NCBI GenBank assembly: GCA_900770285.1
Contig: CAAGJO010000011.1
Coordinates: 1 to 35,341 of the forward strand
Length of the DNA: 35,341 bases
From: Oscillospiraceae bacterium
Lineage (GTDB): Bacteria; Bacillota; Clostridia; Oscillospirales; Ruminococcaceae
Reading direction: 5' to 3'
The notes under the pieces were generated by a model. It was not told the DNA's origin and searched no databases. It saw only the letters and a program-made list of their open reading frames with translations. Shown piece after piece: positions 22,683-29,519 of the stretch (position 1 is its first letter; every line of letters begins with the position of its first letter). The position numbers and the translations under genes were made by a program.

Positions 22683-22711
22683 ATTATACTATAATTTTTC
22701 ACACTTGTAAA
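22683..22711 (-). promoter_or_regulatory. Promoter of the siroheme reductase gene
   Basis: On the minus strand TTTACA and TATAAT are separated by exactly 17 bases. The start codon lies about 34 bases downstream of the -10. Confidence 0.8.
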
Positions 22712-22790
22712 TACTTATTCATGTAATGGAAATTTTATTTTTGTCACTTTGTCAATGATATGTTACACTTTCCTCATTATACCATAAATT

Positions 22791-22834
22791 AAGCGGTCAG
22801 AAAACTTTTTTCGGATTTTCTGACCGCTTTTTTC
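22791..22834. terminator. Strong hairpin terminator
   Basis: A 14-bp stem AAGCGGTCAGAAAA/TTTTCTGACCGCTT is followed by a run of T on the plus strand. The minus-strand side ends CTTAATTT and is weaker, although the DUF1292 gene it should serve is on that strand. Confidence 0.8.
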
Positions 22835-22885
22835 TTTATTGAGGCTGCAACAGTCTTCTTTTTATTAATGCATATAAATTATGTT

Positions 22886-23191
22886 TTATTCTTCGTCTTC
22901 ATCGTCATCGCTGTCATAAATTTCGTTGAGCCTGTCAAGGAACATATTTCCTATCTTTTCATACTCGTCGTCATTATCAATAGAAACCATAAATTCCTCG
23001 TCGCCGTCAAATTCAGATTTCAGGATAACCAACTCGCCGGAATCATTCAGCATTTCGTTTGGGTCTTCAAAATATGGGGTGAGGGCATAATAAGTCTGAT
23101 TCTCATACTCCATAGCATCCAGCATTTCAAAAGTCTGTTCATTGCCATCCTCATCTTCAAGGGTATATAAATCTGGTGTATATTCGTTCAT
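22886..23191 (-). CDS. DUF1292 family protein
   Basis: 101-residue, strongly acidic protein of the DUF1292 (YrzB-like) family. The family pattern is an opening D-E-x-G-N-E-x-x-F (here TLEDEDGNEQTFEML), then MEYENQTYYALTPY, then a region with EEFMVSIDNDDEYEKI, and an acidic tail ending DSDDDEDEE. The function is not established; in many Firmicutes the gene lies near Holliday-junction resolvase or Fur-family genes, which is not so here. AAAGGA lies 10 bases before the ATG, and a near-consensus promoter with a short leader hairpin precedes it. Confidence 0.9.
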   Translation of the reverse strand: MNEYTPDLYTLEDEDGNEQTFEMLDAMEYENQTYYALTPYFEDPNEMLNDSGELVILKSEFDGDEEFMVSIDNDDEYEKIGNMFLDRLNEIYDSDDDEDEE

Positions 23192-23220
23192 TGCGTATCA
23201 TCCTTTCCAAAAAAGTTAGT

Positions 23221-23283
23221 AATGGGCAGTAAATATTGGCAGCCCATCATTTTTATTATACACCAGCTTAAAACAAAAGTCAA
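23221..23283 (-). promoter_or_regulatory. Promoter and leader hairpin of the DUF1292 gene
   Basis: On the minus strand TTGACT and a perfect TATAAT are 17 bases apart (23283-23255). The leader contains a 6-bp hairpin ATGGGC/GCCCAT at about 23247-23222, before AAAGGA. Confidence 0.75.
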
Positions 23284-23340
23284 TAGATTTTAACAATGTA
23301 AAAAATAAATAAAAAAATAAATATTTTTTTAAAAAAACTA

Positions 23341-23369
23341 TTGACAAACACTCAAAAGTGTGATATATT
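23341..23369 (+). promoter_or_regulatory. Promoter of the micropeptide array, with palindromic spacer
   Basis: A perfect TTGACA (23341-23346) and TATATT (23364-23369) are 17 bases apart. The spacer contains the palindrome ACACT-CAAA-AGTGT (23348-23361), a plausible repressor site. It is divergent from the DUF1292 promoter. RNA should start near 23376. Confidence 0.75.
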
Positions 23370-23762
23370 ATAATCAAGGAAAGGGAAATAAAGAAATCAA
23401 TCAAACAATAGCTTGGTTGTTAAGTTCCCGAGTACCAGATTAAGAGCAAATCGGAAGAATGTTTAAGACTTTAATATTTCCATTACATATCAGCAAAAAG
23501 CTTAAATACCGATTGTGTATCTAATATGATTGGAAAGGAAATGAGTCCCGTGGACACAGAAGAGAGTCAGCAGAATACCTGAGACTCGTTAAAACTATAA
23601 TAGAAAGTGCGGATTCAGACATAAGAGCTGATAGACTTTAATGAATGATAAGGAAAGATTTTAAGGAGTTTCAAAAGGACTACTTTACCAATATAACATT
23701 ACAAGCAAGGTATTCAAATATTACAATTGAATATATTCACTAATCTTAAAGAAGGGATTTAT

Positions 23763-23795
23763 ATGATTAAGTTTCTGAGGTTAATGAATAAATAA
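23763..23795 (+). CDS. Putative micropeptide 1 (pair 1, MIK type)
   Basis: Ten codons encoding MIKFLRLMNK, with AAGAAGGGA 5 bases before the ATG. The product is cationic and hydrophobic, as in the other array peptides. A 7-bp hairpin (TATTCAA/TTGAATA, 23711-23733) lies upstream. It is followed by the GGAGTG of peptide 2. Translation is not proven. Confidence 0.4.
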   Translation: MIKFLRLMNK

Positions 23796-23813
23796 TGATA
23801 AGGAGTGGCTCCA

Positions 23814-23852
23814 ATGCACAGTTTAAGTTTTTTGAAAGGATTTTTAAAATAA
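23814..23852 (+). CDS. Putative micropeptide 2 (pair 1, M..F type)
   Basis: Twelve codons encoding MHSLSFLKGFLK, with AAGGAG 8 bases before the ATG. An in-frame GTG nine bases upstream would add Val-Ala-Pro. The hydrophobic and Lys pattern resembles peptides 4 and 6. The next module has only ATG-TAA (23871-23876) behind GTGAGTCCA. Confidence 0.4.
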   Translation: MHSLSFLKGFLK

Positions 23853-23930
23853 CTTGAAAGCGTGAGTCCAATGTAAATTTTATTTAAGCAAATTAAAACT
23901 AAATAAAAAATTTTAATGGAGTGATGCATT

Positions 23931-23963
23931 ATGATTAAATGCATTAAAAAGACAATCATCTGA
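23931..23963 (+). CDS. Putative micropeptide 3 (pair 2, MIK type)
   Basis: Ten codons encoding MIKCIKKTII, with GGAG 9 bases before the ATG. It is the direct duplicate of peptide 5: the 17 bases before the ATG are identical, and the coding part differs by a six-base in-frame indel and by changes that include silent ones (AAA/AAG, ACA/ACT). The trailer contains a GGATA/TATCC hairpin (24002-24017). Confidence 0.45.
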   Translation: MIKCIKKTII

Positions 23964-24057
23964 TAATAAGGAGTGAGTCCGAAGGTACATTAAGATTTGA
24001 CGGATACTAAGCTATCCCAGGACATATAAAGACTAATTAAAAAGTGGAGTGGTGGCT

Positions 24058-24096
24058 ATGTTTAAAGCTTTCATCACAAATTTACTTAAATTTTAA
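24058..24096 (+). CDS. Putative micropeptide 4 (pair 2, M..F type)
   Basis: Twelve codons encoding MFKAFITNLLKF, with GGAG 8 bases before the ATG. It aligns without gaps to peptide 6 (shared F-I-T core). The trailer GGAGTGAGTCCGCCAG is shared with peptide 6, and a small hairpin AGTTT/AAACT lies near 24127-24141. Confidence 0.45.
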   Translation: MFKAFITNLLKF

Positions 24097-24187
24097 GAAG
24101 TCAGGAGTGAGTCCGCCAGAACATTTAGTTTGACTTAAACTTACGAAAATTCGAAATGAATATAAAATTTTAATGGAGTGATGCATT

Positions 24188-24229
24188 ATGATTAAGTTCT
24201 CTTGCATTTCAAAGACTATCATCAAATAA
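24188..24229 (+). CDS. Putative micropeptide 5 (pair 3, MIK type)
   Basis: Thirteen codons encoding MIKFSCISKTIIK, with GGAG 9 bases before the ATG. It is a diverged duplicate of peptide 3, 257 bases downstream. In its trailer the hairpin stem GGATA/TATCC (24265-24280) is conserved and only the loop differs, by two C-to-T changes. Confidence 0.45.
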   Translation: MIKFSCISKTIIK

Positions 24230-24324
24230 TAAGGGGTGAGTCCGAAGGTACATTAAGATTTGACGGATATTAAGTTATCCCAGGACATTCGTAAAAGCTA
24301 TAAAATGTTAACGGAGTGATGCTT

Positions 24325-24363
24325 ATGTTAAAAAAGTTCATCACAAAAATGCTTAATATTTAA
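24325..24363 (+). CDS. Putative micropeptide 6 (pair 3, M..F type)
   Basis: Twelve codons encoding MLKKFITKMLNI, with GGAG 8 bases before the ATG. It is a diverged duplicate of peptide 4, 267 bases downstream and of the same length. The last module after it has GGAGTG and then only ATG-TAC-TAG (24444-24452). Confidence 0.45.
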   Translation: MLKKFITKMLNI

Positions 24364-24483
24364 AAAGTAAGGAGTGAGTCCGCCAGCACATTTAGCTTTA
24401 TTCGAATAATTTCGGAAAAAAATAGTTTATGGAGTGAATTCCCATGTACTAGTCAGGTACAATGTAATTTAATAATAATATCA

Positions 24484-24516
24484 GGGTGAATGGTTAAAAA
24501 TCATTCACCTTTTTAT
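24484..24516 (+). terminator. Terminator of the micropeptide array
   Basis: A perfect 8-bp stem GGTGAATG/CATTCACC with a 9-base loop is followed by TTTTTATTT. Confidence 0.9.
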
Positions 24517-24559
24517 TTATGGAAATTTTTTAAAAGCTGTAGTAATTTGGTACGTTATG

Positions 24560-24568
24560 TGCTATAAT
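24560..24568 (+). promoter_or_regulatory. Extended -10 promoter of the M16-lgt-folD operon
   Basis: TG-C-TATAAT is an extended -10 with a perfect hexamer (24563-24568); the -35 region is poor. It follows the array terminator, so the operon is probably transcribed separately. Confidence 0.6.
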
Positions 24569-24605
24569 ATTATGTATGATATCTTACCGAAAAAGGAGTG
24601 CGGAA

Positions 24606-25874
24606 ATGCAAATATCATATTCTCAAGAAAATAAAGGCAACGGAATTTGCTTTTCAGAAGCCTATGACAAAAAATTCAAGACAAATCTTGTAACTGTACG
24701 ATTTATTACTAAGCTTGATAAGAATATAACCCCATTGTATTCTTTACTTGTAACAATTCTGGGTACTTCAAACAGCAAGCTTAAAACCCGTACAGCTTTG
24801 AATATGGAATTGCTTAGTCTTTATGATTCAAAGCTGGGGGATTTTTCCTATGCCGTTGGCGATTGCCTTGTAACCGGAATGAATGTTGGCTATATCGGGG
24901 ATAGCTATACTTTGGATAAAGAAGTGATTTCCCATAAGCTGGTGCGAATTTTGCTTGACTGCTTGTTTGAACCCGATATTGAAAACGGCAAATTCAATGA
25001 AAAGTATTTTAAACAGAAAAAGGATGAAATGATTGAGGCTGTGAAATGTGAAATTAATGATAAGAGAAATTTTGCACAGCTTAGAGCTTCAGGTTTCATT
25101 TATGAGGGAGAACCTGCCGCTGTTTATGAAAACGGAACGGTTGAACAGCTTGAAGATATAACTCAGGAGCAGCTTGTTAACGCCTATAAAAATCTTATAG
25201 AAAATTCCTCAATAGATGTTTCAATTGTGGGTTGTGAAGAAAATAAATATATCAAAGAAATGATTTTTGAAGAACTGTCAAAACATAAAAGAAATTGTTC
25301 TGAAAATATAAGCTTCAAAGCACCGTCTGTGATAAAACCAAAGCCGGAACTTATAGCTGAAAACTATGACGTAAATCAGGCAAAAATGATTCTGGCATTC
25401 AAGACGGATAATGATGATTTCTATGCACATAAGCTTATGTGCGCAATATTCGGAGGAACACCGTTTTCTCAGCTTTTTGCAAATGTCCGTGAAAAAATGT
25501 CTCTTTGCTATTATTGTTCATCTTCCATTGTTGAATGTAAAAATACCATGATCGTGGACAGCGCTGTTGACTTTGCTAATGTAGAAAAGGCAAAGGAAGA
25601 AATTTTAAGACAGTTGGAGCTTGTTGCCAATGGTGAGTTCAGCGATGATATGTTTGAAAATACCAAAAAGTATTTGTACAGTGGATTTAAGTCTAATTAT
25701 GACAGTATTGCATCAATAAACTCGTGGCTTTTCACACAGCGTATAAGAGGTTCAGACTATATGCCCGATGATGTGAATAAGATAATCTCAGAGATTTCGC
25801 GGGAAAGAGTTGTACAGTCGGCAAAATCCTTTAAACTTGATACCGTTTATGTAATGCAGTCGGAGGTGAAATAA
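24606..25874 (+). CDS. M16-family peptidase homologue without zinc motif (YmfF-like)
   Basis: 422-residue protein of the M16 insulinase/pitrilysin fold. ATG 24606 is used because AAAAGGAGTG precedes it; an earlier in-frame ATG overlaps that site. It lacks the H-x-x-E-H zinc motif, as expected for the inactive member of an M16B pair. Its C-terminal half has the substrate-gripping region (FGGTPFSQLFANVREKMSLCY resembles the family's L-F-x-x-v-R-E-k-x-g-L-x-Y). The next gene encodes the active partner, with a TAATG overlap. The layout matches B. subtilis YmfF-YmfH. Such pairs cut short peptides, but the natural substrate of this subgroup is unknown. Confidence 0.85.
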   Translation: MQISYSQENKGNGICFSEAYDKKFKTNLVTVRFITKLDKNITPLYSLLVTILGTSNSKLKTRTALNMELLSLYDSKLGDFSYAVGDCLVTGMNVGYIGDSYTLDKEVISHKLVRILLDCLFEPDIENGKFNEKYFKQKKDEMIEAVKCEINDKRNFAQLRASGFIYEGEPAAVYENGTVEQLEDITQEQLVNAYKNLIENSSIDVSIVGCEENKYIKEMIFEELSKHKRNCSENISFKAPSVIKPKPELIAENYDVNQAKMILAFKTDNDDFYAHKLMCAIFGGTPFSQLFANVREKMSLCYYCSSSIVECKNTMIVDSAVDFANVEKAKEEILRQLELVANGEFSDDMFENTKKYLYSGFKSNYDSIASINSWLFTQRIRGSDYMPDDVNKIISEISRERVVQSAKSFKLDTVYVMQSEVK

Positions 25875-27133
25875 TGAGTAATTTTCTGAAAGAGGATTAT
25901 GTAAGGATAAAGCATCCGTCGGGACTAAATGTTCTCATTTGGAAAAAGCCGGGATTTTCTACAGTTGAGGCTTTTTTTGCTGCAAAGTACGGCTCTGTAA
26001 ATACTCGTTTCAAAACAGTTGATAATGATGATTATGTTACAACTCCTGAAGGTATTGCACATTTTTTGGAGCATAAGCTTTTTGAAAATGAAGACTGTGA
26101 CGCCTTTGAACTTTATGCGCAGACAGGTGCAAGTGCCAATGCATATACATCTGAGGACCATACGGCTTACTATTTTGCAACTTCTGAGGACTATAAAAAG
26201 CCGCTGGAAATTTTGCTGAACTTTGTTCAAAAACCATATTTTACAGAGGAAACAGTACAGAAAGAACAGGGAATTATCGCTCAGGAAATTAAAATGCTGG
26301 AGGATTCTCCCGAAAGAAAATGCTACTGTAATCTTTTGAAGGCGCTGTATAAAAATAATCCTATAAGAGTTGACATTGCAGGTACAGTAGATTCAATATC
26401 CAGGATAAATGCTGATTTGCTCTATAAATGCTATAATACATTTTATAATCTGCATAATATGACTCTTGCCGTTGCAGGAGATGTGGATGTTGAAGAGATA
26501 AAGAAAATTTGCGATAAGTGTCTTATCCCTGCCGAAGATAAAAAGCTTGAACCATATTTCCCTGATGAACCCGAGGAAGTTTATCAAAAAGAAATTAATG
26601 AGTCTGCACAGGTGGGTATTCCAATATTTAATATTGGCTTTAAAACGCAGAAATTTTCAGGTGACGAGCTTATAAAAACAGATATAGCTGCATCAATTAT
26701 TTTGCAGGTCTTGTTTGGCAGCTCATCTGAACTTTATCAGCAAATGCTTGATGAAGGATTGATAAATTCCAATTTTAATTATTTCACTACGTTCAATATT
26801 CATGGAGATTATATTCCAATAATTACAGGTGAATCGGAAAATCCGGAATTGGTTTATGAGAAGTGTATGGATGCCGTGAATAATGCAAAGAAAAGCGGAC
26901 TTGACAGGAAAATGTTTGAGATAATCAAAAAAGCAAAATACAGCAGCTTTATAAGAGGTTATGATGATATTGATACCTGTGCAACACTTTTGCTTACAGC
27001 TGATTTTCTTAATGTTGATGTCTTTGAATCAAGCAAAGCACTTATGGAAATCAGTTATGAAGATTGTATGAAAGCTATGAATATCCTGTTTGATACGGAT
27101 AAAACGGCAATTTCAATTATAGACAATAAATAG
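25874..27133 (+). CDS. M16-family zinc peptidase, active partner (YmfH-like)
   Basis: 419-residue M16B peptidase. The inverted zinc motif HFLEH is at residues 63-67, with Glu66 as the catalytic base, and the third zinc ligand is in EQGIIAQEIKM (Glu138). ASANAYTSEDHTAYYF is the usual strand block after the zinc motif. Its start overlaps the stop of the inactive partner, and the two should form a heterodimer that encloses small peptide substrates. lgt follows after 14 bases. No signal peptide is present, so it acts in the cytoplasm. The micropeptide array lies just upstream, but a terminator separates it, so a link is only a possibility. Confidence 0.92.
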   Translation: MSNFLKEDYVRIKHPSGLNVLIWKKPGFSTVEAFFAAKYGSVNTRFKTVDNDDYVTTPEGIAHFLEHKLFENEDCDAFELYAQTGASANAYTSEDHTAYYFATSEDYKKPLEILLNFVQKPYFTEETVQKEQGIIAQEIKMLEDSPERKCYCNLLKALYKNNPIRVDIAGTVDSISRINADLLYKCYNTFYNLHNMTLAVAGDVDVEEIKKICDKCLIPAEDKKLEPYFPDEPEEVYQKEINESAQVGIPIFNIGFKTQKFSGDELIKTDIAASIILQVLFGSSSELYQQMLDEGLINSNFNYFTTFNIHGDYIPIITGESENPELVYEKCMDAVNNAKKSGLDRKMFEIIKKAKYSSFIRGYDDIDTCATLLLTADFLNVDVFESSKALMEISYEDCMKAMNILFDTDKTAISIIDNK

Positions 27134-27147
27134 AGGAAGAAAAGAAT

Positions 27148-28224
27148 ATGACACAAATTATGACAATGGTTTCACAAGTCAGCGATGAAATGCTGAAAAC
27201 TATCCAGGACAATCCCGATAAGGTTTATTTTCCTGGTTTTTCAGATAAAGGAATTACTGTTGACAGAGTTATGTTTACAGTTCCGGGAACGAATTTTGAG
27301 ATTTACTGGTATGGATTTCTGATTGCGTTGGGAATTTTGCTTGCAATGATATACGGTTTCAGAAAGTTTAAACCCGTGGGTATTGATGCAGACCGAGCTA
27401 CAGATGCCATTATCGGAGGACTTGTAGGGGCAATACTCGGTGCAAGAACATACTATATTCTGTTCAATTCTGAGATTTCTTTTAAGGAATTTTTTAATAT
27501 ACGAAACGGTGGGTTGGCTATTTACGGCGGAATAATCGGTGCATTGCTTGTGGGGGGAATTATTGCAAAGCTCAGAAAGCTAAGGGTTTCTGCAATTCTT
27601 GATGTTGCTGCACCGGGATTTTTCATAGGTCAGGCTATCGGACGTTGGGGAAATTTCTTTAATCAGGAAGCTTTTGGTTCAAATACAGATCTTCCATGGG
27701 GTATGATGAGCAACAGCACAATAGAATATCTTTCCAATAATGGCGGAGATGGCATAACAGCTTATGCTCCCGTTCATCCATGCTTTTTGTATGAGTCTAT
27801 ATGGTGTGTAATAGGATTTATTCTGCTCAATGCTTATTTTAAACACAGAAAATTTGACGGTGAAATATTCTTAATGTATACAGGCTGGTATGGTTTGGGA
27901 AGATTTTTCATTGAAGGTCTGAGAACTGACTCGCTTTATATCGGCAGTATACGGGTTTCACAGCTGTTGGCGGGAATTTGCTTTGTTGCGTCGGTTATTC
28001 TGATAATTGTGTTCAGAAAAAAGGTTAAGCAAAGCGGCAATTATAAATTTTATTATGAAACGAAGGAATCAATAGAAACATTGGCGGCGTCTGAGGAGAA
28101 AACGCTGAAAAAAGCTATTGAAAAGGCAAAAGCAAAGGGCAAAGACTGCTCTGAACTTGACAATAAATATGCTGAGAAATTCGGTAATAAACATGTTGAT
28201 AATAATGACAAGGAGGAAAATTAA
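27148..28224 (+). CDS. lgt: Prolipoprotein diacylglyceryl transferase
   Basis: 358-residue membrane enzyme that moves diacylglycerol from phosphatidylglycerol to the lipobox Cys of prolipoproteins, the first step of lipoprotein maturation. Family blocks are IYWYGFLIALG, GARTYYILFN, NGGLAIYGGIIG, the signature GRWGNFFNQEAFG, and WYGLGRFFIEGLRTD near the end. About 30 extra N-terminal residues and a charged Lys/Glu-rich C-terminal tail of about 60 residues extend it beyond the usual ~270. GAGGAAG precedes the ATG. It lies between the M16 pair and folD. With lnt at 5758 this genome encodes both ends of the triacylation route; lspA is not in the window. Confidence 0.95.
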   Translation: MTQIMTMVSQVSDEMLKTIQDNPDKVYFPGFSDKGITVDRVMFTVPGTNFEIYWYGFLIALGILLAMIYGFRKFKPVGIDADRATDAIIGGLVGAILGARTYYILFNSEISFKEFFNIRNGGLAIYGGIIGALLVGGIIAKLRKLRVSAILDVAAPGFFIGQAIGRWGNFFNQEAFGSNTDLPWGMMSNSTIEYLSNNGGDGITAYAPVHPCFLYESIWCVIGFILLNAYFKHRKFDGEIFLMYTGWYGLGRFFIEGLRTDSLYIGSIRVSQLLAGICFVASVILIIVFRKKVKQSGNYKFYYETKESIETLAASEEKTLKKAIEKAKAKGKDCSELDNKYAEKFGNKHVDNNDKEEN

Positions 28225-29079
28225 ATGGGTAAAATAATTGACGGAAAGGCTGTGTCAGCACAGGTCAAGGACAGAATTAAAGGGGAAACAGCTAAGCTTA
28301 AAGAACAGGGAATTGAAATCGGACTTGCTGTAGTTATTGTGGGTGACGATCCTGCGTCAAAGGTTTATGTCCGCAATAAGAAAAAAGCCTGCGAGTATGT
28401 GGGATTCAATTCATATGAATATGCTTTGCCTGTTGAAACAACGGAGGAAGAACTTTTGAATCTGGTCAAAAAGCTTAATAACGACGATAAGGTAAACGGT
28501 ATTCTTGTTCAGCTGCCCCTTCCAGAACATATTGATGAGAAGGTTATAATTGAGAATATTAAACCGGAAAAGGACGTTGACGCTTTCCATCCGGTAAATG
28601 TTGGCAGAATTATGATTGGCGATTATAGCTTTTTGCCCTGTACTCCTGCCGGAGTTATGGAGCTTATTTCCTCAACAGGAATTGATGTAGCAGGAAAAGA
28701 ATGTGTTGTTGTCGGAAGAAGCAATATTGTCGGCAAACCTCAGGCTATGCTTTTGCTGCATAGCAACGGTACGGTGACAATCTGCCACTCAAAAACCAAA
28801 AACCTTAAAGAAGTTTGTTCCCGTGCGGATATTCTTGTAGCAGCTGTGGGCAGAACAAAAATGATTACCGCCGATTATGTTAAGGAAGGCGCTGTTGTAA
28901 TCGATGTTGGAATGAACAGAGATGAAAACGGTAAGCTTTGCGGTGATGTTGATTTTGAGGATTGTAAGGATAAAGCAGGTTATATAACTCCTGTTCCCGG
29001 CGGCGTGGGACCTATGACTATTGCTATGCTTATGCAGAATACTCTTACGGCAGGTAAAAATCAGAATAATATTAAGTAG
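28225..29079 (+). CDS. folD: Bifunctional methylene-THF dehydrogenase/cyclohydrolase
   Basis: 284-residue cytoplasmic enzyme that interconverts 5,10-methylene-, methenyl- and 10-formyl-tetrahydrofolate. Family blocks are DDPASKVYVRNKKKACE (with the Tyr and Lys catalytic residues), VQLPLPEHID, KDVDAFHPVNVG, VVGRSNIVGKPQA (dinucleotide loop) and TPVPGGVGPMTIAML. The length is normal. Its ATG directly follows the lgt stop, with AAGGAGG inside the lgt end, so it is translationally coupled. A terminator follows at 29225. Confidence 0.96.
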   Translation: MGKIIDGKAVSAQVKDRIKGETAKLKEQGIEIGLAVVIVGDDPASKVYVRNKKKACEYVGFNSYEYALPVETTEEELLNLVKKLNNDDKVNGILVQLPLPEHIDEKVIIENIKPEKDVDAFHPVNVGRIMIGDYSFLPCTPAGVMELISSTGIDVAGKECVVVGRSNIVGKPQAMLLLHSNGTVTICHSKTKNLKEVCSRADILVAAVGRTKMITADYVKEGAVVIDVGMNRDENGKLCGDVDFEDCKDKAGYITPVPGGVGPMTIAMLMQNTLTAGKNQNNIK

Positions 29080-29224
29080 ATTATGAATACATAAAACTTT
29101 TTTATTAAAGTCTAATCTCTTGCCGCATGAGCTGACCTGCTGTTTTAAATGTGATGTGGAAAAGTTGTGTTTGCTCTGCGGTGATAAGCATTGTCTGTTC
29201 GGCACTTTTTTTAAATATACTCTT

Positions 29225-29264
29225 ATCTCTGTTTTGACTTTTTGTCAGGGCAGAGATTTTTTTT
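29225..29264 (+). terminator. Terminator downstream of folD
   Basis: ATCTCTG pairs with CAGAGAT, with an inner TTGAC/GTCAG stem, and seven T follow. It is about 145 bases after the folD stop. Confidence 0.75.
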
Positions 29265-29286
29265 GAGTTGTATTTTGGTCAGCCTG

Positions 29287-29338
29287 TTGACAAATGAAGA
29301 TTTTCATGTTATCATAAAATATGTAAGAACAAATGTTC
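29287..29338 (+). promoter_or_regulatory. Promoter with overlapping LexA-type (SOS) box
   Basis: A perfect TTGACA (29287-29292), a 17-base spacer and TATCAT (29310-29315) are followed by GAACAAATGTTC (29327-29338). That matches the Gram-positive LexA operator pattern GAAC-N4-GTTC and lies at the predicted start of transcription. Confidence 0.6.
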
Positions 29339-29434
29339 GATGAATATAACAAGATTAAAGTTTGATGCAAGGCGTGTGCTTTGGATATATTTCCCGAATT
29401 TATCGAAATGATTAGATGTTTTCAATAAAAAGTA

Positions 29435-29463
29435 TTTACAATATAAAAAAGATATGTTATAAT
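29435..29463 (+). promoter_or_regulatory. Promoter of the modular pectinase gene
   Basis: TTTACA and a perfect TATAAT are separated by exactly 17 bases, about 57 bases before the GTG start. Confidence 0.8.
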
Positions 29464-29519
29464 AAACATAATTTTTGAGTCCTTTTATTGATAAATTATT
29501 TTGAAAGGGGAAATTGGTC

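Larger units (their letters stand above)
23370..24516 (+). other. Transcription unit of tandem micropeptide/structured-RNA modules
   Basis: About 1.15 kb between a strong promoter and a strong terminator, with no ORF above about 40 codons on the sense strand. GGAGTG or close variants recur at 23665, 23802, 23860 (degenerate), 23918, 23970, 24046, 24104, 24175, 24233, 24313, 24371 and 24431, spaced 52-80 bases apart with 58 recurring five times. An early variant, AAGGAAATGAGTCCC, is near 23535. Six are well placed (8-9 bases, or 5 at 23763) before ORFs of 10-13 codons; others are followed by GAGTCCG and no ATG, or by ATG-stop. The first 150 bases can form nested helices. This could be a polycistronic micropeptide mRNA, a large structured RNA, or both. 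Confidence 0.6.
29080..29519. other. 440-base gap with terminator, orphan promoter and pectinase promoter
   Basis: It contains the folD operon terminator (29225-29264), a consensus-like promoter with a LexA-type box (29287-29338) that leads into no recognisable gene, and the promoter and binding site of the pectinase gene. A Cys-rich open stretch near 29120-29200 lacks an ATG and binding site and is not called. Confidence 0.6.

Noticed and set aside
23970..24395. Short GTG-started ORFs reading Met/Val-Ser-Pro (GTG AGT CCN)
   Set aside because: The third base of the Pro codon varies (C, A, G), which is suggestive, but the GGAG motif abuts the GTG with no spacing, so ribosomes could not use it normally. 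I treat GAGTCC as part of the module trailer.
29120..29205. Cys-rich open stretch (TCCFKCDVEKLCLLCGDKHC)
   Set aside because: It looks like a zinc-binding peptide but has no ATG and no binding site, and the frame closes just upstream. It may be a remnant; not called.
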